Assembly (NCBI RefSeq): GCF_040183065.1
Contig: NC_091122.1
Location: 80,477,455-80,541,454, forward strand
DNA: 64,000 nt
Direction of reading: 5' to 3'
DNA from: Periplaneta americana
Taxonomy: Eukaryota; Arthropoda; Insecta; Blattodea; Blattidae
Part shown: piece after piece, positions 22,863 to 32,560 of the stretch
Layout of the letters: each line of letters starts with the position of its first letter
How positions within the stretch are numbered: position 1 is the first letter of the stretch
Notes under the pieces: model-generated
The model's input: only the letters and a program-made list of their open reading frames with translations
The model's database searches: none
Told to the model about the DNA's origin: nothing
Position numbers and translations under genes: made by a program

Positions 22863-24165
22863 GTCGAAACATAAACGAGGTGCGTTGAAATTTAACACAG
22901 GAAAGTCTTACCATACATATTCCGAAGTGATACAGTGTTAAAAGTTGTGTAATCAAGATGTATAAAAAAAAAAATACATGTTCATAACGCATTAAATCAG
23001 TGAAGTTGTTTTTTTTTTACACTTTTTCTAACGCAGTGACCTACTGCGATCTGTGTGCAGTAATAAGCGCATACCAACCATTTCAGCAATATGTTGGAAC
23101 TTTCAGTCCCGAGTTGTATCCTCCATTAAGGGAAATAAAGCGGAGCTATTGAAATGCTTCGAAAGGATTGAAGAGAGAGATGACTCAAATGAATGGATGA
23201 TATGACAGTGAGAGAAACTTTTGTCCTAAAAAAATGTTAAATAATAATGAATTTTTGTTTTTCTAAATTTCTTTTATGACTTGATGAAACATGTTGATAA
23301 TTATAGAGTCAGCTGTAATGGAAATAAGAGAGAACACTAACAGATATGAAATAAATGTCGATGATGAAGAAGAACATTCTTTTCCTCCAAGAAAAAAGAC
23401 TGAAACTCAGTAGGCAAGTAAACCTGTCAGCAGATGCCAAAGAAATATGCGATATCATTATCAACCAATTGAGTTGACGTTTCCTGCAATCACATAATAT
23501 ATTTGACAGCTTTAATACACTTGATCCAAAGGAATTTGCTTCATACAGAGATAAGTTCTCCACCGACCAAGCTAATGTTTTCATAAAAAAATACAGTCCT
23601 TTAATTTCGAAAGAAAAATGTATTAATGATCTAATTAGTGATCTATCGAAATGATACATTTAGAGACATTTCCTCTGTGTGTGATTTGATCGTTTTTTTA
23701 ATGAATTACTCCTTTGAAGATTCATTCTCTGAAGTGGGAAAAGCCCTTCGAATCGCACTAACAACACCTGTTTCAACAGCTGAGTTAGAACGGAGTTTCA
23801 GCACATTAAATAGGATAAAAAACCTTTCTCAGAAACACCATGGGTCAAGATAGGCTGAATTCGTTGGCTTTCTTTTTTATTCTTAAGGAGCATCTCCATC
23901 AAATCCCAAACATAAGAACAGGGTCATGTGACAAGTTTGCCAGAAAGGACAGGCGAGCACATCTTCTTTATAAATAATTATGCAAATTGATGACTTTAAT
24001 GTTGAATTTGTGTTATTATGTAGGTGGTAGTTTTAGTTGTATTATTTTAAGTAGAAACAATTAACTAAAATGAAATAAAAAATCTTGGTGCATTATTTAA
24101 CGCATATCGCAAAATTAGTGAAATATCTGGCCCCCACCAACAAAAATGATCACGAGCCGCCACTG

Positions 24166-24660
24166 CTGTATATAGCTATTATATTTAGTTAACAGTTGTT
24201 TGTATGTGATAAGTAGATGGTAGGTCTATAATAAAGATAGCATTGTTATAATTCGAGACTGCCACAGCACCAAGGATTATATTGAAGGATGAGTAGAAGA
24301 ACTATGCCTTATGTCGAAATTTATTTTGTTACTCTGACAGTGAAAAATTAGAGAAGGGAAAATGATTATGTATAAAAAAGTACTCAAATCTAAATATGTC
24401 TCCTTTTTTAAGCTCAAGGGGTGGGTTCAAACTCAGAAACCCCCTCTGGCATACGCCTCTGTCCTAAACAAACAGCTTTAATTTGTTTATATTAATTATT
24501 TTAATTATTATCGGTATTAAATGTTAAGTAAAGGCATTAACTAAAAAATGTTAATACTGTTATATGAAACATAGTGAAATTTAGTTTCCCATCGTTCTTT
24601 ATGTTTGATTTCGTGTCCAACAGTTTTATTGATTAATTCACCACTAACAGCATTAGAGAG
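24166..24660. other. Spacer with a stray hAT-like terminus
   Basis: No gene is seen. Reversed, 24465-24450 reads AGAGGCGTATGCCAGA, like a hAT end, and the CCC-rich stretch next to it (24435-24455) supports that. No partner end is visible. Confidence 0.35.
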
Positions 24661-24925
24661 CCACCTGCGTAGTTCAGTCGGCTAACCACTTGCCTCCCGA
24701 ACCGGAGGCACTTGGGCGTGGGTTCCATTCCCGCTAGGCGCTGATTACCTGGTTGGGTTTTTTCCGAAGTTTTCCCCAACCGTAAGATGAATGTCAGGTA
24801 ATCTATTGCGAATTCTCGGCCTCATCTCGTCAAATACCATTTCGCTATCACCAATGCCGTCGGCACTAAATAACCTAGTAGTTGATACAGCGTCGTTAAA
24901 TAACCAAGCAAAAAAAGACCGTAGT
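24661..24925 (+). repeat. tRNA-derived SINE, about 265 bp
   Basis: Box A is TAGTTCAGTCGG (24672) and box B GGGTTCCATTCCCG (about 24719). The body contains GATTACCTGGTTGGGTTTTT, TCAGGTAATCTATTGCGAAT and CTCGGCCTCATCTCG, ending with TGATACAGCGTCGTTAAATA and an A-rich tail. I recognise this arrangement as a very common blattodean SINE. A 45-bp section of its body type (AAATAACC, GCGTCGT) is shared with the SINEs near 44717 and 62505. Confidence 0.85.
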
Positions 24926-25006
24926 AGATGAAGGCAACAAATAGAGTTATGGTTCACAGATTTTCCTTTCACTAAAAGCCTGTTCGTCATTCAATCAACA
25001 GATAGG

Positions 25007-25096
<90 letters not shown>
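25007..25096. repeat. (CTAT)n microsatellite
   Basis: About 22 perfect tetranucleotide units. Confidence 0.97.
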
Positions 25097-25537
25097 GTGT
25101 ATTTCTAAACAAAAAAAGCCTTTGCTCTGGGATTTCGGTAGTCATAGCAAAATTGAAATATAACATCATACAAAATAGATTTTTTAGCTAAAGAAAAGTC
25201 TGAAATCTCCGTAAGTGGGGGACATTCTGGAATCCGGGGGGAGATTCCCCCTCCCGAACCGCCTGAATTCATCGCGGACTACAGTTTCAATTTTGCTGCT
25301 CCACTATCTCAAACTATGGTAGTCACCATGGGTGCACCAAGGGGCGGGGGGGGGGGGGGTCCATCGGGTCCGGACTCGTTATCTATAATTTCATCGAAAT
25401 GATTCACGTACATGTACCGTACATAACACTTTTTATGTCACATCCATCGTGATATCGCAGTTTCTCCGCAGATGTTCTTAACGAACTAAAGAAAAAGCCA
25501 AGAAGACTGGACTTTGTTTTGTAAAAAAAAAATAGAA

Positions 25538-25540
<3 letters not shown>

Positions 25541-25571
<31 letters not shown>
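25541..25571. repeat. (TG)n microsatellite
   Basis: A run of TG dinucleotides directly left of the hairpin at 25583. A G-run of about 14 also lies near 25347-25360. Confidence 0.9.
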
Positions 25572-25573
<2 letters not shown>

Positions 25574-25582
25574 ATTTGTGTA

Positions 25583-25676
25583 ACCACGGCCGACTTGATG
25601 TGCTCGCTACGCTTCTCCTTTACTATTGTCAAGGCCGTATACAAAAAAGCGAAGGTAACATCAAGTCGGCCGTGGT
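25583..25676. repeat. Compact hairpin (foldback) element
   Basis: ACCACGGCCGACTTGATGT at 25583-25601 is the exact reverse complement of 25658-25676. The loop holds a second, weaker complementary pair (TACGCTTCTCCT against GCGAAGGTA). No duplication was recognised at its edges. It may be a miniature inverted-repeat element. Confidence 0.8.
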
Positions 25677-26044
25677 GTAACTTAACATTCTTTCACAGTC
25701 TACTATTCTTTGTTGGACAACCCCCAAGAGAAATATCTGTGTGCGCCATTGGAAGTCACTGAAGTGATTTGCTAACCATTGATATTTATGAGGACTAAGA
25801 ACATATATTTAATTATGTAATACATAGTTTTAATAACATGACTGTATTGCTTTGGATGATAATTGCTGAAAAATTAATTGTAATTGTTTATCATATGATT
25901 TTAGTTGCTTTTGACTGCATTTTTAGTTGGAAAATTTTTGTACGATTGGCGACACTGGTAGTTATCAAGTGTTTTAAATATGGCGGTTGTTAGAGGTGCA
26001 GTGATGTAATGACAGTTGTGCTTTTAGTCTGATTTTTGTACAAA

Positions 26045-26378
26045 ATGATTGTAGGTTGGTGTATTGAACGGGGTAAATCCGCCAAAAGCTTAATATTTAA
26101 TGTCTCGTATTACGGTTGGGCTTCTAGAGACGAAATGAACAGAATTACATTTTTTACTATATTTCTTTCTGGTGTTATATTTGCTGTGGCAATTACATTT
26201 ATATCGGAATATTTAAAAGCACAACATGATATGAAAAAATATACAATACTCGGACAACACCAGAAAGCGTTTTCTCCTCTTCCAGACGACTGTCATATCA
26301 ATGTCGCAGATGAAGGAACTTTAGGTTTGGTAATACGCAGAACCGACGTTTCGAAAAATATACATAAAGAAAAAACAG
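26045..26378 (+). CDS. Possible first coding exon of an unidentified membrane protein
   Basis: I do not recognise this protein. ATG 26045 opens a frame of 111 codons up to a good donor, ACAG|GTGAGC (26378/26379). About 35 N-terminal residues are polar, with KGSAKSL-like basic character. They are followed by a membrane segment (ITFFTIFLSGVIFAVAITFI), then a charged stretch (SEYLKAQHDMKKYTILGQHQ) and an acidic-polar region (SPLPDDCHINVADEGTLG). The topology fits a type II or single-pass protein. Upstream, AAATATGGCGGTTGTTAGAG resembles an animal promoter or initiator context. Composition is less AT-rich than its surroundings and it lacks transposon motifs. No downstream exon could be found within the window, so it may be a gene edge or chance. 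Confidence 0.4.
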
Positions 26379-26448
26379 GTGAGCAGAATTGTTTTAGAAC
26401 GGACATTATTTTACTTAAAATAGCTATGTGTTTACTGATCTTTTTACT

Positions 26449-26710
26449 ATTTTAAGACATAATTTGGTAGGTGCAATCCGTGTTCTAAAATTTTACCCAG
26501 ATTTGTCTGCGTTTGTCGAATACGCATCATTATATTTACGAAAAGGCACTTTTCAGTGCCAATAATTTATTTTGTGTGCACAAGGTTGGAATTTTGAAGT
26601 AAGAGGGAAAGGGTGCAATCCATGTTCTGGTGTTTATCCCAAATCTGCTCTTTTTAGTATTTTAAGACATAATTTGGTAGGTGCAATCCGTGTTCTAAAA
26701 TTTTCCCCCA
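26449..26710 (+). repeat. Pair of 50-bp direct repeats about 208 bp apart
   Basis: TATTTTAAGACATAATTTGG followed by TAGGTGCAATCCGTGTTCTA and AAATTTT occurs at about 26449-26501 and again at about 26657-26709. A partial third version (GGTGCAATCCATGTTCTGG) lies near 26611. The copies are almost identical, so the duplication is recent. Confidence 0.75.
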
Positions 26711-26870
26711 AAGGTCTTTTTCCCTCCGGCCTTCCAACTAACATTTCTAGATTCGTCCATACACATGTGCTGCATGCCCTGCCCTTCTCAAACGTCTGGA
26801 TTTAATATTTCTAATTATGTTAGGTGACGAATACAATGCGTGCAGTTCTGTTTTGTAGGCTAACGTTTTA
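26711..26870 (-). mobile_element. LINE 3'-region fragment
   Basis: On the minus strand this encodes pieces of the same C-terminal region as the LINE at 41197-41695 (HACSTCMDESRNVSWKAGGK-like, mutated). It matches that copy over GGTCTTTTTCCCTCCGG, CATGCCCTGCCCTTCTCAAA and CGTCTGGATTTAATATT. Both ends are truncated. Confidence 0.7.
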
Positions 26871-27008
26871 AAATAAATATATCATTCGTAAATGATGGTA
26901 GGCCTATAACATTTTTCTGACATCTGTGTTAGTAAGTGGGACTAGATTCTGGACTTCGATCATAATTGCAAATGCCACCGGCATTTTCTAACCTGCTGAG
27001 TGCAAAAG

Positions 27009-27354
27009 CTGAGATTAGGCACAATTAAATCCAAGAATTTCACACACTTACACGAAAAAATAAAATAGACTCTAATTAGCAAGGGACTGCTGGTATTTTA
27101 CAATGTATGTGACAAGGTTAATGAATTAGTTGAGGGGATATCTAAGTGACGTGAGACCGAGGATCTTAAATCATTGAAATCTTTTCATATATTCCTCGGC
27201 CACACATCACTTAGATGTTCTCTCAACTAACCCACTAACCTTGTCACATACCTTGTAAAAGACTGGTGGTCCCTTGCTAAGTGCTAATCACCGGCTATTT
27301 TATTTTTTCGTATAAAGGTGTGAAATTCCTGGATTGAATTGTGCCTAATCTCAG
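27009..27354. mobile_element. Foldback/MITE-like inverted repeat, about 155-bp arms
   Basis: Left arm 27009-27163 and right arm 27193-27354 are complementary over almost their whole length: CTGAGATTAGGCACAATT starts one and, reversed, ends the other, and TATGTGACAAGGTTA and AACTAATT/AACTAAC blocks are also shared. Identity is perhaps 80-85 percent by eye, so the element is old. No coding capacity. A clear target duplication was not found. Confidence 0.8.
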
Positions 27355-27746
27355 TAGAAAATACCAAATTTGCAATATCAGTAATACTTGTCACTGGCAG
27401 GGGGACTGTTACTGGAAGTGGGTCGGGTCAACTGTCACTTATTTAAGATCTCATCATCTGTCACTGAAAGAGGAGGAGGGGTATGTTTCACTGACAGTAG
27501 ATCAATTTGACAAGTAATTGGTATCATGGTAATATGTAGTAAACATCTGCCAGGCCACCATCTTCCTGAAGTAGAGGTCTAGGGCACAGAAGACTTTCCC
27601 TTTAGAGCATAAAAAGGCTTACAGTATGTTAATCATAAGAAAACGTTGGGGTAATTATCTATAAGTGGGCTACAGGTTCTGGTAAGTGATCATAGTTTGC
27701 TATTTACTGAACTGTTTCGTCGTTGATATAAGGTTAGGTTACGTTA
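27355..27746. other. Non-coding spacer
   Basis: No gene or repeat is recognised. Confidence 0.35.
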
Positions 27747-27770
27747 GATTAGACCAGAGCAGTGTATATT

Positions 27771-28800
27771 ACCAAATTGGTAAATTTAACAAAAATAACC
27801 CTTTCCAAAACATATAATAAGGTAAAGATACAAACAAAACTATCTGATAAATTCTTAACAGTAAATGGGGTGAGGCAAGGAGACTCTTCATCTACAATTC
27901 TGTTTAATATCGGCCTTGAAAAAGTCATTAGGAACATTGACATCAATTTTAATGATACCATATTTAATAGGACCAGACAGTGCATGGCCTTATGCGGATG
28001 ATATTGTGGTCATGAGTAGATCTCTTGGAGTGCTAAATGAAATAGTAACCCAAATTCAAATAGAAGCAGAGCACATGGGGTTAAAAATTAATAAAGAGAA
28101 AACTAAATATATGAGAAACATAAGACCAAGTGGCGTTTGTAATAAAGATATTATAATAAATGGACAGAAATATGAGGAAGTAGATTCTTTTAAATATTTA
28201 GGAGTTCTAATTACCCAAGAAAACACTGCAGATGCGGATATGAGGCAAAAAATTGCTGGGGGAAATAGATGCCTGAGAGCCCTTAACAAAACTTTGAGAG
28301 CAAGATGCGTAAGTAAAAAAGCAAAACTTACATTATATAAAACAGTCGTAAGACCAATTGTGCTTTATGGCAGTGAAACTTGGACTCTGTCGAAGAAAAT
28401 GGAACAACAACTGATGACATGGGAAAGAAAATTTCTAAGGAAAATCTATGGTCCTAAATATGAGAATGGGCACTGGAGAATTAGATATAATACAGAACTG
28501 AAAACTCAATATAAATCTCCAGATATTGTTGCTGAAATCAAAGCCCGTAGGTTGGAATGGTTAGGACATGTAATCAGGATGAATGATCAGAGAATACCAA
28601 AAAAGATTCTAAACACAAAACCAGAAGGCAGGCGCAATATTGGCAGACAGAAACTAAGATGGTTGGATGGAGTGGAGGACAATTTAAGGACTCTAGGCGT
28701 GAGAAGATGGAGGCAGAAGGCTCTGGTTTGACAGGAATGGACCAAGATCCTAAGGGAGGCCAAGGCTAGACTACAAGGGCCGTAGTGCCAAAGAAGAAGA
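27771..28800 (+). mobile_element. 5'-truncated RTE-type LINE inserted in the left TIR of P3
   Basis: AGAGCAGTGTATATT at 27756-27770 and 28801-28815 is a 15-bp target duplication taken from the TIR itself. The insert encodes RT motifs NGVRQGDSSSTILFNIG and, after a frame change near 27980, YADDIVVMSRSL. Further on it encodes KYLGVLITQENT, VLYGSETWTLSKK, MTWERKFLRKIYG, and the conserved tail RRLEWLGHVIRM and KLRWLDGVEDNL. The frame stays open to 28731. The 3' end is a GAA-rich tail. The endonuclease is missing. Confidence 0.9.
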
Positions 28801-29363
28801 AGAGCAGTGTATATTTGAGAGTACCGCATTCTTTTGATCCGGCAAATGCCGACACGGCGGCCATATTTACTCCTGCGGAGACTCAATACAACGTAAGACT
28901 TGCATAGGAACACAGGTTTATAGTGTGATATTCCATTGCTATCTTGAAGAATGCCGTGTTGTTGTGCAATTAATCAATGTGTAATCAATTGTTGTTATAC
29001 AAAATAAGCATTAAGTCGCAAACAAGACGAATATACTTCAATGATTAATTTTCCCAACGACATAACATTTTCACTGCGGTCTAAAGCAAGGAGATGCACT
29101 GTCACATTTACTTCTTAACTTTGCTCTAGAATATGCCATTAGGAAAGTTCAGGATAACAGAGAGGGTTTGGAATTGAACGGGTTACAGCTTATTGTCTAT
29201 GCGGATGACATGAATATGCTAAGAGAATATCCACAAACTATTAGGGAAAACACGGGAATTTTACTTCAAGCAAGTAAAGCGAAAGATTTGGAAGTAAATC
29301 TCGAAATGACAAAGTATATGATTATGTCTCGTGACCAGAATATTATACGAACTAGAAATATAA

Positions 29364-29541
29364 AAATTGGAAATTTATCCTTCGAAGAGGTAGAAAAATT
29401 CATATATCTTGGAGCATCAGTAACAAATATAAATGACATTCGGGAGGAAATGAAATTGGAAATTTATCCTTCGAAGAGGTAGAAAAATTCATATATCTTG
29501 GAGCATCAGTAACAAATATAAATGATACTCATGAGGAAATG
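29364..29541 (+). repeat. 89-bp tandem duplication inside the LINE
   Basis: The block beginning AAATTGGAAATTTATCCTTC and ending GAGGAAATG occurs at 29364-29452 and 29453-29541, with only a few differences near the end (GACATTCGG against GATACTCAT). As 89 is not divisible by three it destroys the RT frame. Confidence 0.9.
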
Positions 29542-29703
29542 AAATGCAGAATAAATATGGGAAATGTTTGTTATTCGGTTGAGAAGATTTTGTCATCTAG
29601 TCTATCAAAAAATCTGAAAGTTAGAATTTATGAAACAGTTATATTATCTGATATGTATGGTTGTGAAACTTGGACTCTCACTTTGAGAGAGGAACAGGAT
29701 TAA

Positions 29704-29788
29704 CCCTTCGCTGGGCATGTGAGGTCTATTGAGACCCCATGACCCATTTGGCAATACACGTAACATTTTTAACGTGTCCAGCGGAGGA
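29704..29788. mobile_element. 85-bp piggyBac-type MITE at TTAA
   Basis: The LINE frame (EEQ ... RVYENKV) is interrupted by an insert that starts CCCTTCGCTGGGCATG after TTAA (29700-29703) and ends, reversed, TCCTCCGCTGGACACG before TTAA (29789-29792). TTAA duplication and a CCCTTYGCTGG-type end are piggyBac features. The ends match at about 11 of 16 positions. Confidence 0.6.
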
Positions 29789-31334
29789 TTAAGAGTGTAT
29801 GAGAATAAGGTAATTAGGAAAATATTTGGGACTAAGAGAGATGAAATCACAGGAGAATGGAGAAAGTTACACAACACAGAACTGCACGCATTGTATTCTT
29901 CTCCTGACATAATTAGGAACACTAAATCCAGATGTTTGAGATGGGCAGGACTTGTAGCACGTATGGGCGAATCCAGAAATGCATATAGAGTGTTAGTTGG
30001 GAAGCCAGAGGAAAAAAGACCTTTGGGAAGGCCGTAGATGGGAGGATAATATTAAAATGGATTTGAGGGAGGTGGGATATGATGAAAGAAACTGGATTAA
30101 TCTTGCACAGGAGAGGGATCGATGGCAGGCTTATGTGAGGGCGGCAATGAACGTACGGGTTCCTTAAAAGCCATAAGTAAGTAATGACAAAATATCTATA
30201 ATTGAAAACATCAAAATGGGCAAAAGGGGACGTTGGAAGCCATCGCAAACTGGTATAATATTGGTAACAAAAATAGTTCTTGATTTTCAAGAAAAATGTC
30301 TTAATAAAGCAAACTTGAAATATCTTATGCCAGATAGATGCATGCAGGATGCGTTAGAAAATTTATTTTCTACTGTCCGTTCCATAAATCCATTCCCGGA
30401 TGCAAAATAATTCAAAATTGCATTACGATTTGTCAGTTTTTCTCAAAAACGAAGCATGGAAATTACGCAGTTTGCGATTCTGAACAATTAATTGAATTTC
30501 TAGGTAGGCCTACAGATGTAAGTAAATCCGAAACAGAAAGGTCTAGTGAAGATGAATGTTAGTAAAAGGAAATTGATATAGGCTAAATTGTAATTTAACT
30601 GAAAATATAAAGTGGCTTGAGTGAACAACAAGCTCTTTACTATTTGTTGGGATCAGTTTTGTTCAAAATAAAACAAAATATGTTATATAATATTTGTGAA
30701 AACTGTCTTTCATGTCTAATAACTGATAACAGGGATGAATCTATAAATTTTATTAGCACATTAGTGACTCTCAAGTCGTATAAGGTAATGTCACTTGTAT
30801 ACCCTTGTAAATTCGTATTTGATATAATTCTATATGCAGAAAATGTAAAACGTTGGTAGAAAATTAGTTGAAATTAAAGGATTTGAAGTTTTTATTCATT
30901 AACACTTCAACTCATACGTTCCCAACATGTTATAATATTTTTGAAAACGTCTTATCACTGTATTTTAGGACTAGAATATATTTATTGTTAAGAAAATTGT
31001 CTGTTATAGCAAATGCACTACAACAATCTGTTAATGTTGCCAGTCGAAGTGTTGGTATGAGAATTGCAGCAGAAAATTGCTGATGTTATCCCTATTGAAA
31101 TGGACATAACATAAATAATAAAGTGTTATCTCTAATGAGTCATTTCACTATGACAATAATGTTTATTAATCCTTGTCTCCTGTATTCAATAAACCACAAC
31201 AACATGTATGATATCGCCTTTAATGACCTTCCTTCTAGCATTACTGCTAATGCTTCAGTGCCGAGCAAGGAGTAAATATGGCCGCCGCCGCCGAGAATGC
31301 GGTACTCTCTAATATACACTGCTCTGGGTTAGAC

Positions 31335-31677
31335 TATTAGCTTAGGAATGTTAAGTTGATCGTTATTATAAATTGAAATGTAACTTTGAAGGGGCGTGCT
31401 TCCGTACAGGGTCAGTGGCATTTCTCTAAGGTTAGAGACCATTTTAACTTAAGTGTTTGTGTATTAATCGAAAAAATGTCATATAAACATGCATCCTATT
31501 TTCAATATTTTCTAGCCCCTAATTTTCGATTAATACACACACACCTAAACTGGGCTCTAACCTTAAAGGAAATGCCACTGCCCCTGTATGAAAGCATGCT
31601 GCTTTGAAGTTATCTGTATTTAAAGTGTTTTGTTTTTGCGAATTTTTTTGTGTTTTGAAATTACTTGCGAAAGGTGG

Positions 31678-31711
<34 letters not shown>

Positions 31712-32232
31712 CAATGTTTTCCACTAATTTTTTCTTAGTATTTTCATTTGCGGAGCAAAAGTCGAGAGTTTTTGGTATGTATTTTTCTCGGAAGGACAGA
31801 TTCAGTGTACTTACATATATACATATATTTATCAGAGTTGCGTATCAGGAATAATAGAATAATATTTAGTTTTTTAAATTGTATCCCAAGAAGAGAAATT
31901 GCTACTTTGATAGATCTTGTAAAAGAGGGATATTTATTGATAGTCACCTTAGTAGGTTACATACTGAAAAATGGCTATATGATTTTTTATTTTGTGACAG
32001 TGTTTAAACCATGTTTGGTGATTTACACAAGGAATTGGAATTAAAGTAGGCTTAGTAGGCAGTGGGTTAGTTGTTGTGGAGGGTCCATTCGATAATAGCT
32101 ATGTAGGCCTGCACTTTGTTAGGGAAGGGACACACACTCAGAAGGGTTATTATACAGGAAATAATAGCTAAAAGAACAATATCTATAAATCATTTGGTAT
32201 AGTGTAACATTGTTACTAATAATACATAAAAA
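31335..32232. other. Non-coding stretch with poly-T and a short inverted pair
   Basis: No gene. A 31-bp poly-T lies at 31681-31711. GTGTTTGTGTATTAATCGAA (31451) and, inverted, TTTTCGATTAATACACACAC (31524) with flanking CATTTCTCTAAGGTTAGAG (31422) / CTCTAACCTTAAAGGAAATG (31554) make an inverted repeat spanning about 31385-31610, probably another small foldback element. Confidence 0.5.
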
Positions 32233-32560
32233 TGAATTTAAATATTATTATAGTCACAATCATGCCATGGTATGAAAGAAAAATTTCACAATCTCGAGTG
32301 GGAATCGAACCTGCGACTTCCTGTACTCCGGTCAGGCGCTCTACCACTGAGCTATCGAGTTTGTTTCATGCCAGAGGCTTGGAATTATTCTTTCATACTG
32401 GCAACTCTGTTATAGAGTACTGTCCATAGCGTCTGATCTAGTCAGCACTGCTTATGGGTTGAAAGAAACTTTACAAATGTAATCTTCATCTTACGATGTT
32501 TGATGACGTATATACGTCCGTTGATGTAACATATTATTAACATCGTAAGATGAAGATTAC
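32233..32560 (-). mobile_element. tRNA-SINE with 12-bp target-site duplication and a 23-bp hairpin
   Basis: AATACATAAAAA flanks the insert at 32221-32232 and 32561-32572. On minus, a tRNA-like head is clear: box A ATAGCTCAGTGG, box B GGTTCGATTCC, bounded by CTCGA / TCGAG that could pair as an acceptor stem. Ahead of it (in minus sense) lie complementary arms 32478-32500 and 32539-32561, TGTAATCTTCATCTTACGAT and its reverse. Confidence 0.8.

Larger units (their letters stand above)
19739..22960 (+). mobile_element. Penelope-like retroelement (PLE) with inverted terminal copies
   Basis: The 3' part (about 22738-22935) reappears inverted at the left end (19739-19940): the phrase CGACCTATTTATGGGTCATC at 19799-19818 is the reverse complement of sequence at about 22844-22865. 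Terminal repeats in inverted or tandem form are known for Penelope-like elements. The A-rich target TATAAAAAATACAT at 19725-19738 recurs at 22961-22979 with a longer A-run, a probable target duplication. The element is inserted in hAT copy B and itself holds an RTE-type LINE. Confidence 0.82.
18493..24165 (+). pseudogene. hAT copy B (ZMYM1/DUF4371 type), broken by a Helitron and a Penelope-like element
   Basis: The coding sense runs GAAVMSGNQGGVQTL, then KFVHCYAHQLN (to 18597). After the Helitron it continues as LVIKNTSEY, and after the Penelope-like element as RIKSVKLFFFTLF and SSIKGNKAELLKCFERIEER (23110-23180). Then come LDPKEFASYRDKFSTDQANV (about 23520) and the C-terminal dimerisation region: GKALRIALTTPVSTAELERS, FSTLNRIKN (about 23740-23820). 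The right end CACGAGCCGCCACTG (24151-24165) is, reversed, CAGTGGCGGCTCGTG, a classic hAT terminus. The 5' part is missing. Several stops are present, so it is dead. Confidence 0.82.
29082..30177 (+). mobile_element. LINE (abundant cockroach-type family), 5'-truncated, rearranged
   Basis: The insert starts within the RT (GGTCTAAAGCAAGGAGATGC gives LKQGDA), passes YADDMNMLREYP and MTKYMIMSRDQN, and ends with ALYSSPDIIRN, LRWAGLVARMGESRNAYRVL and a stop, then AAGTAAGTAA. It carries an 89-bp tandem duplication and a MITE-like insert, listed separately. The same family recurs at 26711-26870 and 41197-41695. Confidence 0.85.
28951..31083 (+). pseudogene. P3 transposase remnant (THAP start and C-terminal P transposase)
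   Basis: ATG 28951 begins MPCCCAINQC, a THAP-like Cys-rich start, followed by remnants (INFPNDI) until the second LINE. After it, 30214-30410 encodes KCLNKANLKYLMPDRCMQD then ALENLFSTVRS, the strongly conserved P transposase stretch near the end of the RNase H-like core. Next are SEQQALYYLLGSVLFKIKQN, TLVTLKSYKVMSLVYPCKFV (30617-30855) and TFPTCYNIFENVLSLYFRTR then IYLLLRKLSV (30920-31010), the usual C-terminus, stopping at 31081-31083. The part between THAP and the core is missing, and several stops separate the pieces. Confidence 0.82.
27755..31326 (+). mobile_element. P3: P-superfamily (THAP9-like) transposon with two LINE insertions
   Basis: The left end CAGAGCAGTGTATATT (27755-27770, continued after a LINE at 28816 as TGAGAGTACCGCATTCT) matches the reversed right end CAGAGCAGTGTATATTAGAG from 31326, and both go on to CGGCGGCCATATTTACTCC. 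Flanking octamers are GATTAGAC (27747-27754) and GGTTAGAC (31327-31334), an 8-bp duplication with one change. Without its inserts the element is about 1.45 kb and encodes a THAP start and the C-terminal part of a P transposase. Confidence 0.85.
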
